The notes under the pieces were generated by a model that had not been told where the DNA came from, did not search any database, and saw only the letters and a list, made by a program, of their open reading frames with translations. DNA of 56,115 bases from Pseudomonadota bacterium (GTDB lineage Bacteria; Pseudomonadota; Gammaproteobacteria; UBA1113), in NCBI GenBank assembly GCA_021781965.1, contig JAJXVU010000012.1, forward strand, positions 1 to 56,115, in the 5' to 3' direction. Below are positions 1-8,597 of this stretch, in pieces. The position numbers and the translations under genes were made by a program. The stretch's first letter is position 1. Each line of letters begins with the position of its first letter.

Positions 1-946
1 CGTTGTGCTGGGGATCGCCGCTTTCTATATTGCTGACGCCCATAAAATAAGGCAATAATTTTTGTTCTTTATCGTGTACATAGAATGCTTTTTGGTGTTG
101 CTGCATCGCTAAAATTAAAGCTTCATGCGGCACTGTTAAAAAGTGTTTATCAAATTGACCCAAAAAAGGCACTGGCCATTCTACAATAGCCGTCACTTCA
201 TCTAAGAGTTCTTCATTGAGGGTTACTTCGCCTTTGACCGTGGCTACAACCTCTTTCAAGCCGCGAACGATCAATGCGCGTCGTTTTTCCGCATCGGCCA
301 CCACATAAGCTTTTTGCAATGCTAATTCATAGTGTTTAGGTTCATCCAAAGAAATCGCTTGTGGATGATGAAAGCGATGGCCATAGGTCAGGCGATCACT
401 GTTTTGGCCTAAGATTTTTGCAGGAATAATTTCTTTACCTAATAATAAGACGATCCAATGCACGGGTCTCGCAAAGCTGACCTCGGAATCCCCCCAACGC
501 ATTGCTTTAGCGATAGGCAAAGCGGCTATCACCTTATTACACAATGCAGGCAACAGTTCCGTTGTCATTTGTCCGGGCATTTCGCTGCAATAATATAAAC
601 ATTCGCCTTTATCGCTGGCTATGCGCTCTAAATTTGCAAACTCAACACCACACGATTTAGCAAAACCTAAGCCTGCAGGCGTAGGCTTACCTTGTGCGTC
701 TAGAGCCAAGCTTAATAAAGGCCCTTTACGCTCTACTTTTTGTGGGGATGTTTGTTTTTGCAGTTTTTCAATGAACACAGCAAGACGGCGTGGCGTAACG
801 TAAGGATGTATAGTGTCATGTGCTAAACCACAATCGGCTAAAGCCGTTTCAAAACCTTTTGCTAATGCATTGATTAAAATCGCTTGTGCACGAGCGGGTA
901 ATTCTTCACAGCCAATTTCTAATAAAAAATCATCACTCTTTGACAT
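1..946 (-). CDS. glyS: Glycyl-tRNA synthetase beta subunit, 3'-truncated by window edge
   Basis: Beta chain of the heterotetrameric (alpha2beta2) bacterial glycyl-tRNA synthetase, which charges tRNA-Gly in the cytoplasm. Reading from the ATG at 944–946 gives an N-terminus beginning [18 protein letters not shown], the typical GlyS start (LLxEIGxEELPA), followed by the family segment TPRRLAVFI. About 315 codons lie in the window and the C-terminal half (HD-like and anticodon-binding parts) is off the left edge. The start overlaps the last 14 bases of glyQ, the usual glyQS arrangement, so translation is probably coupled. No other start fits the overlap as well. Confidence 0.95.
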   Translation of the reverse strand, partial: MSKSDDFLLEIGCEELPARAQAILINALAKGFETALADCGLAHDTIHPYVTPRRLAVFIEKLQKQTSPQKVERKGPLLSLALDAQGKPTPAGLGFAKSCGVEFANLERIASDKGECLYYCSEMPGQMTTELLPALCNKVIAALPIAKAMRWGDSEVSFARPVHWIVLLLGKEIIPAKILGQNSDRLTYGHRFHHPQAISLDEPKHYELALQKAYVVADAEKRRALIVRGLKEVVATVKGEVTLNEELLDEVTAIVEWPVPFLGQFDKHFLTVPHEALILAMQQHQKAFYVHDKEQKLLPYFMGVSNIESGDPQHN

Positions 947-1859
947 GGTGCCGTCCTTGCTGCTGTGCTTTTAATAAAGGAAATCCTTGTTCTTCGCGTA
1001 AAGCATAATAACGATTGGCAACACCCACAGTCAGTGTGCGTAACCGTAAAATATAACGCTGCCGCTCCGTCACCGAAATGGCATGACGTGCATCTAATAA
1101 GTTAAATACGTGCGAGGCCTTAATGGCCATCTCATAAGCGGGTAATATCAACCCTATTTCCAGTAAGCGCTGCCCTTCTGTTTCGTAATATTCAAATTGC
1201 TTGAATAAGGCGTCTACATCGGCACACTCGAAATTGTAACGCGACATTTCTTCTTCGTTTTGTAGAAAAATATCGCCGTAATAGATGGGGCCAGAAGGTC
1301 CCTCATGCCATAGGATATCAAAAATGCTATTTACGCCTTGTAGGTACATGGCCAAACGCTCTAAACCATAGGTCAATTCGCCCGTAACGGGGCTGCAATC
1401 TAAGCCGCCGGTTTGTTGAAAATAGGTAAATTGGCTGACTTCCATACCATCTTGCCACACTTCCCAGCCCAAACCCCAGGCACCTAAGGTAGGCGAAGCC
1501 CAATTGTCTTCCACAAAGCGAATGTCGTGTACTAAGGGATCGATGCCTAAGACGCGCAATGAGTCTAGGTACAGCTCTTGGATATTCAAGGGCGAGGGTT
1601 TTAGAATCACTTGCAGTTGATAATAGTGTTGTACCCGATTAGGGTTTTGCCCATAGCGGCCATCGGTGGGTCGTCTACAGGGTTGTACATAGACCGCAGC
1701 CCAAGGCTCAGGGCCTATAGATTTTAAGAAAGTCTGTGGGTGGAAGGTACCTGCACCCACTTCTAGATCCAGTGGTTGCAGTATGAGGCAAGATTGCTCT
1801 TGCCAAAACTGTTGTAATTTTTGAATAATAGCCTGAAAACTGAGTCGCTCCACCGTCAT
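933..1859 (-). CDS. glyQ: Glycyl-tRNA synthetase alpha subunit
   Basis: Catalytic alpha chain of bacterial-type glycyl-tRNA synthetase (308 aa, normal family length). The N-terminus has the family hallmarks LTFQ-like [25 protein letters not shown] and [17 protein letters not shown] (class II motif 2 region), and the central stretch [19 protein letters not shown] is nearly invariant in GlyQ. Its start overlaps the stop of the upstream desaturase gene by four bases (ATGA), and its end overlaps glyS, giving one minus-strand unit. Confidence 0.97.
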   Translation of the reverse strand: MTVERLSFQAIIQKLQQFWQEQSCLILQPLDLEVGAGTFHPQTFLKSIGPEPWAAVYVQPCRRPTDGRYGQNPNRVQHYYQLQVILKPSPLNIQELYLDSLRVLGIDPLVHDIRFVEDNWASPTLGAWGLGWEVWQDGMEVSQFTYFQQTGGLDCSPVTGELTYGLERLAMYLQGVNSIFDILWHEGPSGPIYYGDIFLQNEEEMSRYNFECADVDALFKQFEYYETEGQRLLEIGLILPAYEMAIKASHVFNLLDARHAISVTERQRYILRLRTLTVGVANRYYALREEQGFPLLKAQQQGRHHVKE

Positions 1860-3037
1860 TCGTTCGCAGCACCCAACATCGTCAGTTTTAAGGAAAATTG
1901 TCGTAGCGTTTGAATACCGGCTTTTTCAGCATCGACGCACCATTGTTTTAGTTGTTGCACCAATTCAGCATTATTGCTCACTGTCTTAGTCCAAATGTTT
2001 TGTAAACGCAGCTTGTATTGATAAACGATATCTAACTCACTACAAGAAGATACCAAGGCTTGCATGCTTTTACGGCTGCTAGGATCGATGCTGCGTTCGT
2101 CATTACGATTTAACCAATCTTGCGCTTGACGCCACAATTTACGTTGCTTTTTGTCTAGTAGCATTTGTCTTTTCAAAATAGGCTGTATCACTGTTTCACC
2201 ATACTGTTTTAATAATTGAAAGCGATGTGTTACTAATGCCTTTATGGTCGAAACATCGATATCCTTGGAAAAATCACTCTGTTCCAATTTCGGTATAACA
2301 CGTCTGGGCTTTGCCAGTTTACAAAATTGTAATGCGCGTATGTACATCCAACCGATATCAAACTCAAACTTACGCACTGATAGTTTTGCCGAAGCACCAA
2401 AGGCATGATGGTTGTTATGCAGCTCTTCCCCACCCGCTATGATGCCCCAGGGCATAACATTGGTAGATGCATCCGGTGTCTCAAAATTTCTATAGCCAAT
2501 ATAATGGCCCATACCATTGATGATACCCGCAGCTAATACAGGCTGAGTCATCATTTGTACTGCCCAAATCACGATACCCGGTAGACCAAATAATACTAAA
2601 TTCACTACAAACAAAATACCTATACCCAAACTGCTGTGCGGTGTATAGATATGACGTTCTAGCCAATCATCGGGTGTTCCGTGGCCATAACGGCTTAGGG
2701 TCTCTTTATTCTTTGATTCTTTTTTATAGAGTTCATAGCCTTGTGTCATCACTTTTTTCAAGCCATAAATTTGTGGGCTATGGGGATCGGCTTCTGTGTC
2801 ACTGGTAGCATGGTGTTTGCGATGTATCGCCACCCATTCCTTGGTAACTGTGGCAGTAGCAAACCACAACCAAAATCTAAAAAAATGTGCTGCGATAGGA
2901 TGCAATTCTAAAGCGCTATGTGCTGCAGTTCTATGTAAATAAAGTGTAATGGAAATGACGGTAACGTGCATTAGCACCAAGGTTACTACGATGTATTGCC
3001 ATAATGACAAATTCAACAAACCATAAAAATACGTCAT
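1856..3037 (-). CDS. Membrane fatty-acid (acyl-CoA) desaturase
   Basis: Di-iron integral-membrane desaturase introducing a double bond, most likely delta-9, into membrane acyl chains. All three histidine boxes are visible: HRTAAH at residues 35–40, HRKHH at 72–76 and HNNHH at 207–211. Hydrophobic segments lie at about 10–33, 50–64 and 135–170. The last ~100 residues (from about 290) form a charged, helical extension beyond the catalytic core. It is stop/start-overlapped (ATGA) with glyQ downstream and lies just after dksA, so it is probably part of that transcript. The exact substrate (acyl-CoA, acyl-lipid) cannot be told from sequence. Confidence 0.9.
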   Translation of the reverse strand: MTYFYGLLNLSLWQYIVVTLVLMHVTVISITLYLHRTAAHSALELHPIAAHFFRFWLWFATATVTKEWVAIHRKHHATSDTEADPHSPQIYGLKKVMTQGYELYKKESKNKETLSRYGHGTPDDWLERHIYTPHSSLGIGILFVVNLVLFGLPGIVIWAVQMMTQPVLAAGIINGMGHYIGYRNFETPDASTNVMPWGIIAGGEELHNNHHAFGASAKLSVRKFEFDIGWMYIRALQFCKLAKPRRVIPKLEQSDFSKDIDVSTIKALVTHRFQLLKQYGETVIQPILKRQMLLDKKQRKLWRQAQDWLNRNDERSIDPSSRKSMQALVSSCSELDIVYQYKLRLQNIWTKTVSNNAELVQQLKQWCVDAEKAGIQTLRQFSLKLTMLGAANE

Positions 3038-3039
3038 GA

Positions 3040-3498
3040 TTAGCTCCCCCTCTGTTTTTCGCGAATTTCATCCAATGTTTTGCAATCGATGCACAAGGTC
3101 GCCGCTGGTCTCGCTTCCAAGCGTCGAATGCCAATTTCCTCACCACAACTTTCACAATAGCCATATTCGCCATCGTCCAAACGCTGTAATGCTTCTTCCG
3201 TTTTACGCAACAATTTGCCTTCACGATCGCTGGCACGTAACATCAAAGCAACGATTTCTTCGTGAGTAGCTTGATCCGCAGGATCCGCCAACTCTCTATC
3301 GCCGCCACGCAGCCGTTCAACGGTGGCATCGCTGCCTTCCATTAACTGCTGTTTAATCGCTTCTAATATAACACGAAAGTGCTGTTGCTGTCCTTCGCTC
3401 ATGTATTTTTCGCTTTTTTTAGCCTGATATGGGGCTATACCGGGTAAACCGACTACACTGGTGGTCACAACTGTTTCTTGCGCCAATTTTCTGGACAT
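3040..3498 (-). CDS. dksA: RNA polymerase-binding transcription factor DksA
   Basis: DksA inserts a coiled-coil into the RNA polymerase secondary channel and, with ppGpp, represses rRNA promoters and activates amino-acid promoters. The 152-aa product has the coiled-coil tip motif DxxDxA (D72, D75, A77; one residue offset from E. coli D71/D74/A76) and a C4 zinc finger (C115, C118, C136, C139). A 30-residue N-terminal tail precedes the globular part, as in E. coli. The gene is followed two bases later by the desaturase start. Confidence 0.96.
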   Translation of the reverse strand: MSRKLAQETVVTTSVVGLPGIAPYQAKKSEKYMSEGQQQHFRVILEAIKQQLMEGSDATVERLRGGDRELADPADQATHEEIVALMLRASDREGKLLRKTEEALQRLDDGEYGYCESCGEEIGIRRLEARPAATLCIDCKTLDEIREKQRGS

Positions 3499-3720
3499 GA
3501 TTGACTCCTACAATTAAAGACTACGCTCAATGTAAACTGAGCAAAAAATAGTCATTATCACTAATTCGTAAGCATAGCAGGTATGAAACCTTTCTACCAG
3601 CCTTTTTTTGTGCTTTTATTAACCTTTTTGCTGCCTTAGCGTTTAAAATGACCTTAAATATGAATGAATTAACGATTTTAACGGTCACATAGCCTAGTTA
3701 CACTTTTTTTTGCTTCCCCC

Positions 3721-3752
3721 CCTTGACTCCAACCCCCCAGTCAAGGTCTAAT
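3721..3752 (+). promoter_or_regulatory. Putative sigma70 promoter of tRNA-Phe with inverted repeat over the -35
   Basis: TTGACT at 3723–3728 and TCTAAT at 3747–3752 are separated by 18 bases, with a GC-rich discriminator, about 20 bases upstream of the tRNA. The -35 sits in one arm of a perfect 8-bp inverted repeat (CCTTGACT 3721–3728, AGTCAAGG 3739–3746). The shift to TAATAT as -10 would give a poorer 20-base spacer. Confidence 0.55.
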
Positions 3753-3772
3753 ATGGCCCTTACCGCATTTAT

Positions 3773-3848
<76 letters not shown>

Positions 3849-3946
3849 TTTTTGATTCAATGAGTTACGTGTGTTTCTAAATATGGCTTATTTGTTGGTG
3901 CTAATGCAGGATGCTCGCGGTTTTTAGCTAGAAGGATCTAAATAAA

Positions 3947-4246
3947 ATGTATAAAAATCATTTTTTCAGCTTGGTTATCTTATTTTTGATGTCATTCGCG
4001 ATCAGCGCTATTGCAGCAACAACAGAACAGCTATGCGATTCAAAAGATATTTTTCATCAACAATGGTATCAATTAGGATATTTAAAAATCGGTGATGAAA
4101 AAGAATTAAATGTCGCTTCTTATATAACTCCAATCAAAACTTTAAATCGAAGCGGTTGTTGTTCGTGGCATGAAGGGGTTTGTGGTTGTAGTAGTGGTAG
4201 AACTGTTTGTTGTGATGGAAGCTACTCTCCTACATGTGGGTGTTAA
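3947..4246 (+). CDS. Small secreted cysteine-rich protein, function unknown
   Basis: 99 aa. Residues 1–24 form a clear Sec signal peptide (charged start, hydrophobic core SLVILFLMSFAISA, cleavage likely after AIA). The mature C-terminus is dense in cysteine: SGCCSWHEGVCGC then VCCDGSYSPTCGC, eight cysteines in about 30 residues, suggesting a disulphide-knotted or metal-binding mini-domain. I recognise the CCSxHxGVCGC pattern from unannotated small bacterial proteins but cannot name a function. The start has AGAAGGA ten bases upstream. The stop codon TAA is followed immediately by the ATG of the next gene, so the two are very likely co-translated. Confidence 0.75.
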   Translation: MYKNHFFSLVILFLMSFAISAIAATTEQLCDSKDIFHQQWYQLGYLKIGDEKELNVASYITPIKTLNRSGCCSWHEGVCGCSSGRTVCCDGSYSPTCGC

Positions 4247-5719
4247 ATGATATCCATGGGACTAATAAACAATAATGAAACATGCCATGTGTGCTACGAA
4301 AACACAGATGGCAAAATTAAATGTCAATATGAAAAAAGTAAATTATTTGACTATGACGGTAAAAAATGGTGCATGTTTCACAATCCAGATCAAAATATTT
4401 GGGCCAACACTTCATCCATAGTCCATTTTAATGAGGAAATTGAGCATATTTTAAAATGGGCGACAAAAAACCAGGAAGAGATCGTTGATTTTTCTTATAC
4501 CAAGTTTCCGAAAGAATTCAAAATTCCTCAAGAACTTTATACTACCTGTAAATCAGATATCAGTATTAGCTTAAAGAATTGCGAATTTTTTGGGAAAATA
4601 ATATTTAAGAGTGGCACAATTAACATTGACTTTAGTAACGCAATATTATATGAATCAGTTATATTTATAGATTGCACATTAAAAGACAGTAGTTTTAACA
4701 ATACAAACTTTCACTCAAAAACAATTTTCACTAATTGCACCATGGACTTAACAATTTTCTATGAAACGCAGTTCCGTGAAGCTGTTCTCTTTTATTGGAC
4801 TACCTTTTGTAGCCTTATAGCTACCGAGAAAAAGACAGTTTTCGAGAGCGTCACTTTCTGCAAAGATGCAACTTTCACTAACACCGTATTTCCTCCTGAC
4901 GGTATCTTTAAAGATGTCACCTTTAAAAAAGAAGTCGATTTTTCATATCAAGGATCTCCTTATCCAGCCCGCGTATTTGCCTTCCTCACAAACCTACAAA
5001 ATACAACAGAAACCTATTTTTCTAGCCATTTTAAAAAAGAACCTATCAATGAAGTATGGGGTATCTCTTTCATCAACTGTAAATTCAATACATCAACCTT
5101 TGAAAATAGAATATTCACTGCAAAAACCGATTTTTCCTCGTCTATTTTTTATAAAGCGCCTTTTTTCTATGGCTGTAAATTTCATCAACACACAATTTTC
5201 CCAGAACAAAGAAACTTCAAAGATACATCTAGCCTGGAAGCTGCACATGCATATAGAACTATATACCTAGAAATGATAAATCTAAAATCAAGAGACTATG
5301 TGAATATGTTTTATGCATTAATGCAAAAAAGCGAAAGAAATAGCGGAGCTCAGCCGCACTGCATCAGAATTGCTTCATGGCTTTATGAGAAAACAACAAC
5401 TTATGGTCAAAGCATATCAAAACCGATATGTTTATTAACTATATTGACTATATTGTTTGGTGTAGTTTATGCCCTCTTAGCTAGCCCATATTATGATTCA
5501 TCTAGTTCTATTGACTGGGACATCATTCTTCATGGTATGGATACATCGATCCAACAAATCGTAAAACCCTTTAGTTATTATGCAGAAACTCTCTCCAAAA
5601 AGAATCTAATGCAACATACAATAATCTTCAAAATTGCAGCAATGACTCAATCAATCTCATCTCTATCCCTTATAGCTCTTTTCTTATTAAGCCTGAGATG
5701 GAAGTTTAAAAAGGATTAA
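4247..5719 (+). CDS. Pentapeptide-repeat-like protein with C-terminal membrane segments
   Basis: 490 aa. The N-terminus has a Cys cluster (CHVC then WCMFH near residues 10–45). Residues about 100–320 are a degenerate pentapeptide-type beta-helix: repeated F(x)NTxF/F(x)xCxF units such as FIDCTLKDSSF, FTNCTMDLTIF and FINCKFNTSTF. The C-terminus has two hydrophobic helices (about 385–407 and 465–484), so it is probably anchored in the inner membrane with the helix exposed. It directly abuts the secreted Cys-rich gene. A second start at codon 4 (4256) is possible. The AT-rich coding sequence is unlike the flanking housekeeping genes and suggests an accessory or effector-like origin. Function unknown. 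Confidence 0.75.
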   Translation: MISMGLINNNETCHVCYENTDGKIKCQYEKSKLFDYDGKKWCMFHNPDQNIWANTSSIVHFNEEIEHILKWATKNQEEIVDFSYTKFPKEFKIPQELYTTCKSDISISLKNCEFFGKIIFKSGTINIDFSNAILYESVIFIDCTLKDSSFNNTNFHSKTIFTNCTMDLTIFYETQFREAVLFYWTTFCSLIATEKKTVFESVTFCKDATFTNTVFPPDGIFKDVTFKKEVDFSYQGSPYPARVFAFLTNLQNTTETYFSSHFKKEPINEVWGISFINCKFNTSTFENRIFTAKTDFSSSIFYKAPFFYGCKFHQHTIFPEQRNFKDTSSLEAAHAYRTIYLEMINLKSRDYVNMFYALMQKSERNSGAQPHCIRIASWLYEKTTTYGQSISKPICLLTILTILFGVVYALLASPYYDSSSSIDWDIILHGMDTSIQQIVKPFSYYAETLSKKNLMQHTIIFKIAAMTQSISSLSLIALFLLSLRWKFKKD

Positions 5720-6170
5720 GCGCTTCAAAAAATTACTGCCCTATTTGATTTCATATAAGTTGCAAAACTTATAATGTTTCTAGCATAGGGTAATTTGGTC
5801 GTTTTTTATCTTCAATCAAAGAGCAATAATAATCCTCTTTACCCTTAGGATAAAAATACAATTTATTTTCTCTTATAAAACTTTAACCACTGCCACCTCC
5901 TGTTACTTTATTGTTAGTACCGATTGCACACCTAAATGATTTAGAATTGTCAAAAAATATCCAATTTTAGGCCCTATATATAGCTAAAATATGGTTTAAA
6001 CTATTCATCTGATCTTACAGCTTCTTATCTCTCATGAATAAACATTGCCTATACCCTTTCTTAAATATCCGCTATTTTTTTGCTTTAGATGTGATAACTC
6101 TAAACGATTGTAATACCAGATACATCACGCCATGCAATGAATAAAAATATTTTTAAAAAACAGCGTAAAA
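5720..6170. other. AT-rich intergenic stretch, nothing recognised
   Basis: About 450 bases with no credible ORF on either strand, no strong hairpin followed by a T-run, and no recognisable transposase remnant. I looked here for the missing N-terminal part of the DUF4160 gene and did not find it. Confidence 0.5.
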
Positions 6171-6174
6171 GGGG

Positions 6175-6203
6175 TTGACAAGGATTTTAAAAGGTTCATA
6201 ATT
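6175..6203 (+). promoter_or_regulatory. Strong sigma70-type promoter for the structured RNA locus
   Basis: Perfect -35 TTGACA at 6175–6180, and CATAAT at 6197–6202 (16-base spacer) or ATAATT at 6198–6203 (17-base spacer). It predicts a transcript starting near 6209, with the first inverted repeat at 6220. No ribosome-binding site/ORF pair follows at normal spacing, so the promoter appears to drive a non-coding RNA. Confidence 0.55.
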
Positions 6204-6208
6204 GGCTT

Positions 6209-6960
6209 TGTGATAAGCGCTTGTTTTATAACAAGTGTGAGCTCACAATACGATGGGCGCTTACTGAGGAGTAAGCGCAGCAAGCCCGGTGTTGGCACAC
6301 CAGGCAAGCTGCTGACCCGAACATCTCTTAAAGTTATCGGAGACGTCGAGCTATGAGCATATTAACGCATTTGAGTACTTTCGCACAAGACGAATATAGT
6401 CCTCACTATATTCCTACACACTTTGTACGCATATCGAACAGATATGTCAAAATTTCCCACATAACATCGGTTTTATGGCACATAAAGAAAGCGCACCATA
6501 AAGCTTTGTTATTGCGAAATGAAAGGAGCGATACGAGGGTCGTTCCTACTTAGTGGCTGTTTGTCCGCGCATCATGCGCTAGCCTTGCCGTAAATGGTGG
6601 AGGTGGACAAATGCCGCTATTAAGGTTCTTTATTTCGCAAGACCGAGGGCGTGAGTAGCTGCACACCTTCTTAGGGAGTATTTACCATTTTACCGTTGAG
6701 TTCGGGGTTGAGGTGTTACACGCATGACAATGCCAGGACAATGAAGCGCGAAACGCGTGCCTATCCAACTTACGCGCGAGTCTGCGTAGAGCTGATTATT
6801 AAGGTGCAATCTTAAATCCTGCCCGGATTTGCCCTTAGCGAAAAGATCAGCCAGCGCAGTGCTTAGTAGAGTCTAGCAGTAGAATAGTGCTAGACGGGTT
6901 CATGCTATCGTATCTTGTTCGGTTTGGGGCATCATGCCCCAAGCCGGACTCTATTTTTTT
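6209..6960 (+). ncRNA. Putative large (~750 nt) structured non-coding RNA, family unknown
   Basis: This stretch has no convincing ORF but is packed with nested complementary segments. Local hairpins: 6220–6235, 6257–6278 (8 bp), 6284–6305, 6392–6413 (8 bp), 6430–6446, 6472–6502 (7 bp), 6524–6547 (8 bp), 6567–6579, 6771–6788 and 6814–6830. Longer-range stems enclose them: 6512–6520 with 6632–6640 (9 bp), 6560–6566 with 6605–6611 (7 bp), 6649–6653/6663–6668 with 6711–6716/6719–6723, 6791–6796 with 6846–6851, and 6800–6804 with 6833–6837. The 3' domain is closed by 6868–6873 with 6947–6952, contains a 12-bp hairpin (6920–6946), and is followed by seven T's at 6954–6960, like an intrinsic terminator. 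It lacks the conserved elements of RNase P RNA, tmRNA, 6S RNA and group II intron domain V. Ends are inferred from the promoter and the T-run. Confidence 0.6.
6868..6960 (+). terminator. Terminal domain and intrinsic-terminator-like end of the structured RNA
   Basis: A 12-bp hairpin with a three-base loop (arms 6920–6931 and 6935–6946) is stacked on a 6-bp closing stem (AGAGTC 6868–6873 with GACTCT 6947–6952), then A and T7. The TAGCA/TGCTA hairpin at 6874–6892 can extend by two bases into the closing stem, so the two pairings partly compete. Confidence 0.5.
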
Positions 6961-7069
6961 GACAATATGCTATACGGAATGGGCGAGCTTGCACCAACCA
7001 GAATTGCTAGAAAATTGGGATTTGGCGAAAGAGTTTCACGACCTACACCCTATCGCCCCACTGGAGTAA
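6959..7069 (+). pseudogene. C-terminal remnant of a DUF4160 protein
   Basis: In the frame ending at the TAA of 7067–7069, the translation from 6977 reads EWASLHQPELLENWDLAK and ends HPIAPLE. This matches the C-terminal end of the DUF4160 family (EW-hxLHQ-ELLENWELA ... IxPL). The usual N-terminal ~60 residues, with the PPHFHA-like motif, are absent; upstream the sequence is the T-run and hairpin of the structured RNA. It ends 5 bases before the DUF2442 start, and DUF4160–DUF2442 is a common bacterial gene pair. So the gene has been truncated or interrupted exactly at the right end of the RNA locus. Confidence 0.65.
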
Positions 7070-7074
7070 ATATT

Positions 7075-7323
7075 ATGTGTACCTATGATGTTGACGTTGT
7101 TAAAGTAAAGGTTCTAGATGGTTACCGCTTATATGTGCAATTTGCTGATGGCAAAGCGGGCGAATTAGATATCGCTAAATTGGTTCCCTTCGTCGGCGTA
7201 TTTGCATCGTTAAAAGATAAAGAATTTTTTAACGCCGTAACTGTCAATTCTGATATTGGTACCATCTGTTGGGCTAATGGAGCTGATTTAGCACCAAGCT
7301 ATCTTTATGAAAATCTGGTGTAG
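7075..7323 (+). CDS. DUF2442 family protein
   Basis: 82 aa when started at the ATG of 7075, which has GGAG eight bases upstream; the longer open frame upstream belongs to the RNA locus and the DUF4160 tail. The product starts MCTYDVDVVKVKVLDGY, includes the beta-rich core LYVQFADGKAGELDIAKL, and ends with the family signature ICWANGADLAPSYLYENL (I-W-NGxDxxPxxLYE). Biochemical role unknown; DUF2442 genes are usually paired with DUF4160 and the pair is sometimes suggested to be toxin–antitoxin-like. Here the partner is broken, leaving this gene orphaned. Confidence 0.85.
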   Translation: MCTYDVDVVKVKVLDGYRLYVQFADGKAGELDIAKLVPFVGVFASLKDKEFFNAVTVNSDIGTICWANGADLAPSYLYENLV

Positions 7324-7443
7324 TATCCGAATAAATAGCATCTCAAACCATCTAGATGCAATTATATTTACTGGTGACGACTATATCCGATGACATTATA
7401 TTACCGGCTTAACCGGACAGAAAAACAAAGCTAAGAGGTAGAT

Positions 7444-7488
7444 ATGGCAAAATTCAAACACATCGGCAACACCTACAGACATGAGTAG
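7444..7488 (+). CDS. 14-codon upstream ORF before the dus gene (doubtful)
   Basis: ATG with AAGAGG five bases upstream, reading MAKFKHIGNTYRHE then TAG, nine bases before the dus start. It could be a leader peptide or the remnant of a lost gene. There is no independent support beyond the ribosome-binding site and spacing. Confidence 0.2.
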   Translation: MAKFKHIGNTYRHE

Positions 7489-7497
7489 TTACGAAAA

Positions 7498-8487
7498 ATG
7501 AAAGTTCCCAAACTTAACCCTTTAGTGCTTGGCAAAACAAGCTATTCAAGTAATTTTATCCAAGGACCTTTGGCGGGTATTAGTTGCGCTCCTTTTAGAG
7601 TTCTGACTACTCGCTACAGTCAACCTGCTTTTTCTTGCACAGAGATGATTTCTTGTAAAACGCTGCTTCATCAATCTTCGTCGGCGCAAAAACGCTTAGT
7701 GATGAAAGACAGTGAGGAAGGGCCTCTTTGTTTTCAATTAGCAGGATCAGATCCCAGTGAATTAGCGTTGGCCACTAAAATCGTGAGTGATTTAGGTGCT
7801 GATTTAATTAATTTAAATTGCGGTTGCCCAGTCAAAAAAATTCGTCGCAAAGGTGCTGGCTCTAGCCTTTTACTGGAGCCATTAAAACTATTGCAAATGA
7901 TTGAAGCGATGAAACAAAGCACTCACCTGCCGGTGTCCATTAAAATTCGCGTCGAAAACCACGATGAGCTTTTCCATGAGGACTTATTGAAAGTACTGAA
8001 GGATTCGGGGCTGGATTTTTTGATAGTGCATGGCCGACATTGGACTGAACATTATGATATCCCTTGCCGTTACGACAGCATAGCGTTTTTCGCTCAGAAT
8101 TTAAAAATACCCGTAATTGGCAATGGCGATGTGGCATGCACTGCTTCTTTAGAAAAAATGCTGGCTACAGGTTGCGCTGCAGTGATGATCGCAAGAGCCG
8201 GTGTGGGCCAACCCTGGTTAATTAAAAAATTAACGGCAGAAATAAATCAAGAAATATTTATAACACCCAGTTTACAGGAAATAGGTGCTATTTTTATGGA
8301 ACATGTATTACGGTTAAAAGATCTCCTTGAAGATGAACGATTCGCTATTTTACAGGCGCGTAAATTTGCGAAATACTACGCACGGCCTTTAGCTACAAGA
8401 GCTGAATTTTCTATGGCAGTCAATGAATGCGAGAATTTAAAAGATTTAGAAAGACTTACCGCGCGTTATTTTAAGGATTCCAGATAA
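7498..8487 (+). CDS. tRNA-dihydrouridine synthase family protein
   Basis: FMN-dependent reduction of uridine to dihydrouridine in tRNA D-loops. The TIM-barrel family signatures are present: GPLAGISCAPFR near residue 23 (APMxxxTxxPFR-like), QLAGSDP at 80, and NCGCPVKK at 107–114, whose second cysteine (C110) is the catalytic acid. Further motifs are KIRV, HGRHWTEHYD (HxR-x-x-x-x-x-Y) and IGNGDV, then GCAAVMIARA (phosphate-binding end). 329 aa is normal. The exact Dus subgroup (A, B or C) is not certain; it is divergent from the E. coli types. Its end converges on the csrA cluster. Confidence 0.88.
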   Translation: MKVPKLNPLVLGKTSYSSNFIQGPLAGISCAPFRVLTTRYSQPAFSCTEMISCKTLLHQSSSAQKRLVMKDSEEGPLCFQLAGSDPSELALATKIVSDLGADLINLNCGCPVKKIRRKGAGSSLLLEPLKLLQMIEAMKQSTHLPVSIKIRVENHDELFHEDLLKVLKDSGLDFLIVHGRHWTEHYDIPCRYDSIAFFAQNLKIPVIGNGDVACTASLEKMLATGCAAVMIARAGVGQPWLIKKLTAEINQEIFITPSLQEIGAIFMEHVLRLKDLLEDERFAILQARKFAKYYARPLATRAEFSMAVNECENLKDLERLTARYFKDSR

Positions 8488-8547
8488 AAAATAGCTGTTT
8501 AAGGACTCAGGGTAGCCGGTATAACTTATAAGAGGGCTAATGCGCTC

Positions 8548-8576
8548 ACAAGCTCAGCCAAAATAACCGAGCTTGT
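8548..8576. terminator. Possible shared hairpin terminator between dus and csrA
   Basis: ACAAGCTC (8548–8555) pairs with GAGCTTGT (8569–8576), an 8-bp stem with a 13-base loop, placed between two convergent genes. Neither side has a strong T-run, so termination is only suggested. Confidence 0.35.
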
Positions 8577-8597
8577 TACACACATCAATCAATGAGC

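Noticed and set aside
3577..3609. Hairpin followed by a T-run (terminator-like)
   Set aside because: Stem is short with a mismatch, and no plus-strand gene lies upstream for it to terminate.
6353..6553. 66-codon frame within the structured RNA locus
   Set aside because: GGAG lies too far (about 14 bases) from the ATG, the product is unlike any protein, and the bases are committed to several strong hairpins (6392–6413, 6430–6446, 6472–6502).
6209..6960. Known RNAs as explanation: RNase P RNA, tmRNA, 6S, group I or II intron
   Set aside because: No GAGGAAAGUCC/ACAGAAA elements, no tRNA-like ends or tag peptide, no 34-nt domain V or reverse transcriptase, no group I core, and the size is wrong for 6S.
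6887..7069. 60-codon frame starting in the RNA's terminal domain as a full gene
   Set aside because: Only the last ~30 codons resemble protein (DUF4160 end); the first part is the hairpin and T-run.
6934..7323. Long 129-codon start for the DUF2442 gene
   Set aside because: The first 47 codons run in a different frame through the DUF4160 remnant and hairpin; the ATG at 7075 has a good ribosome-binding site and matches the family start.
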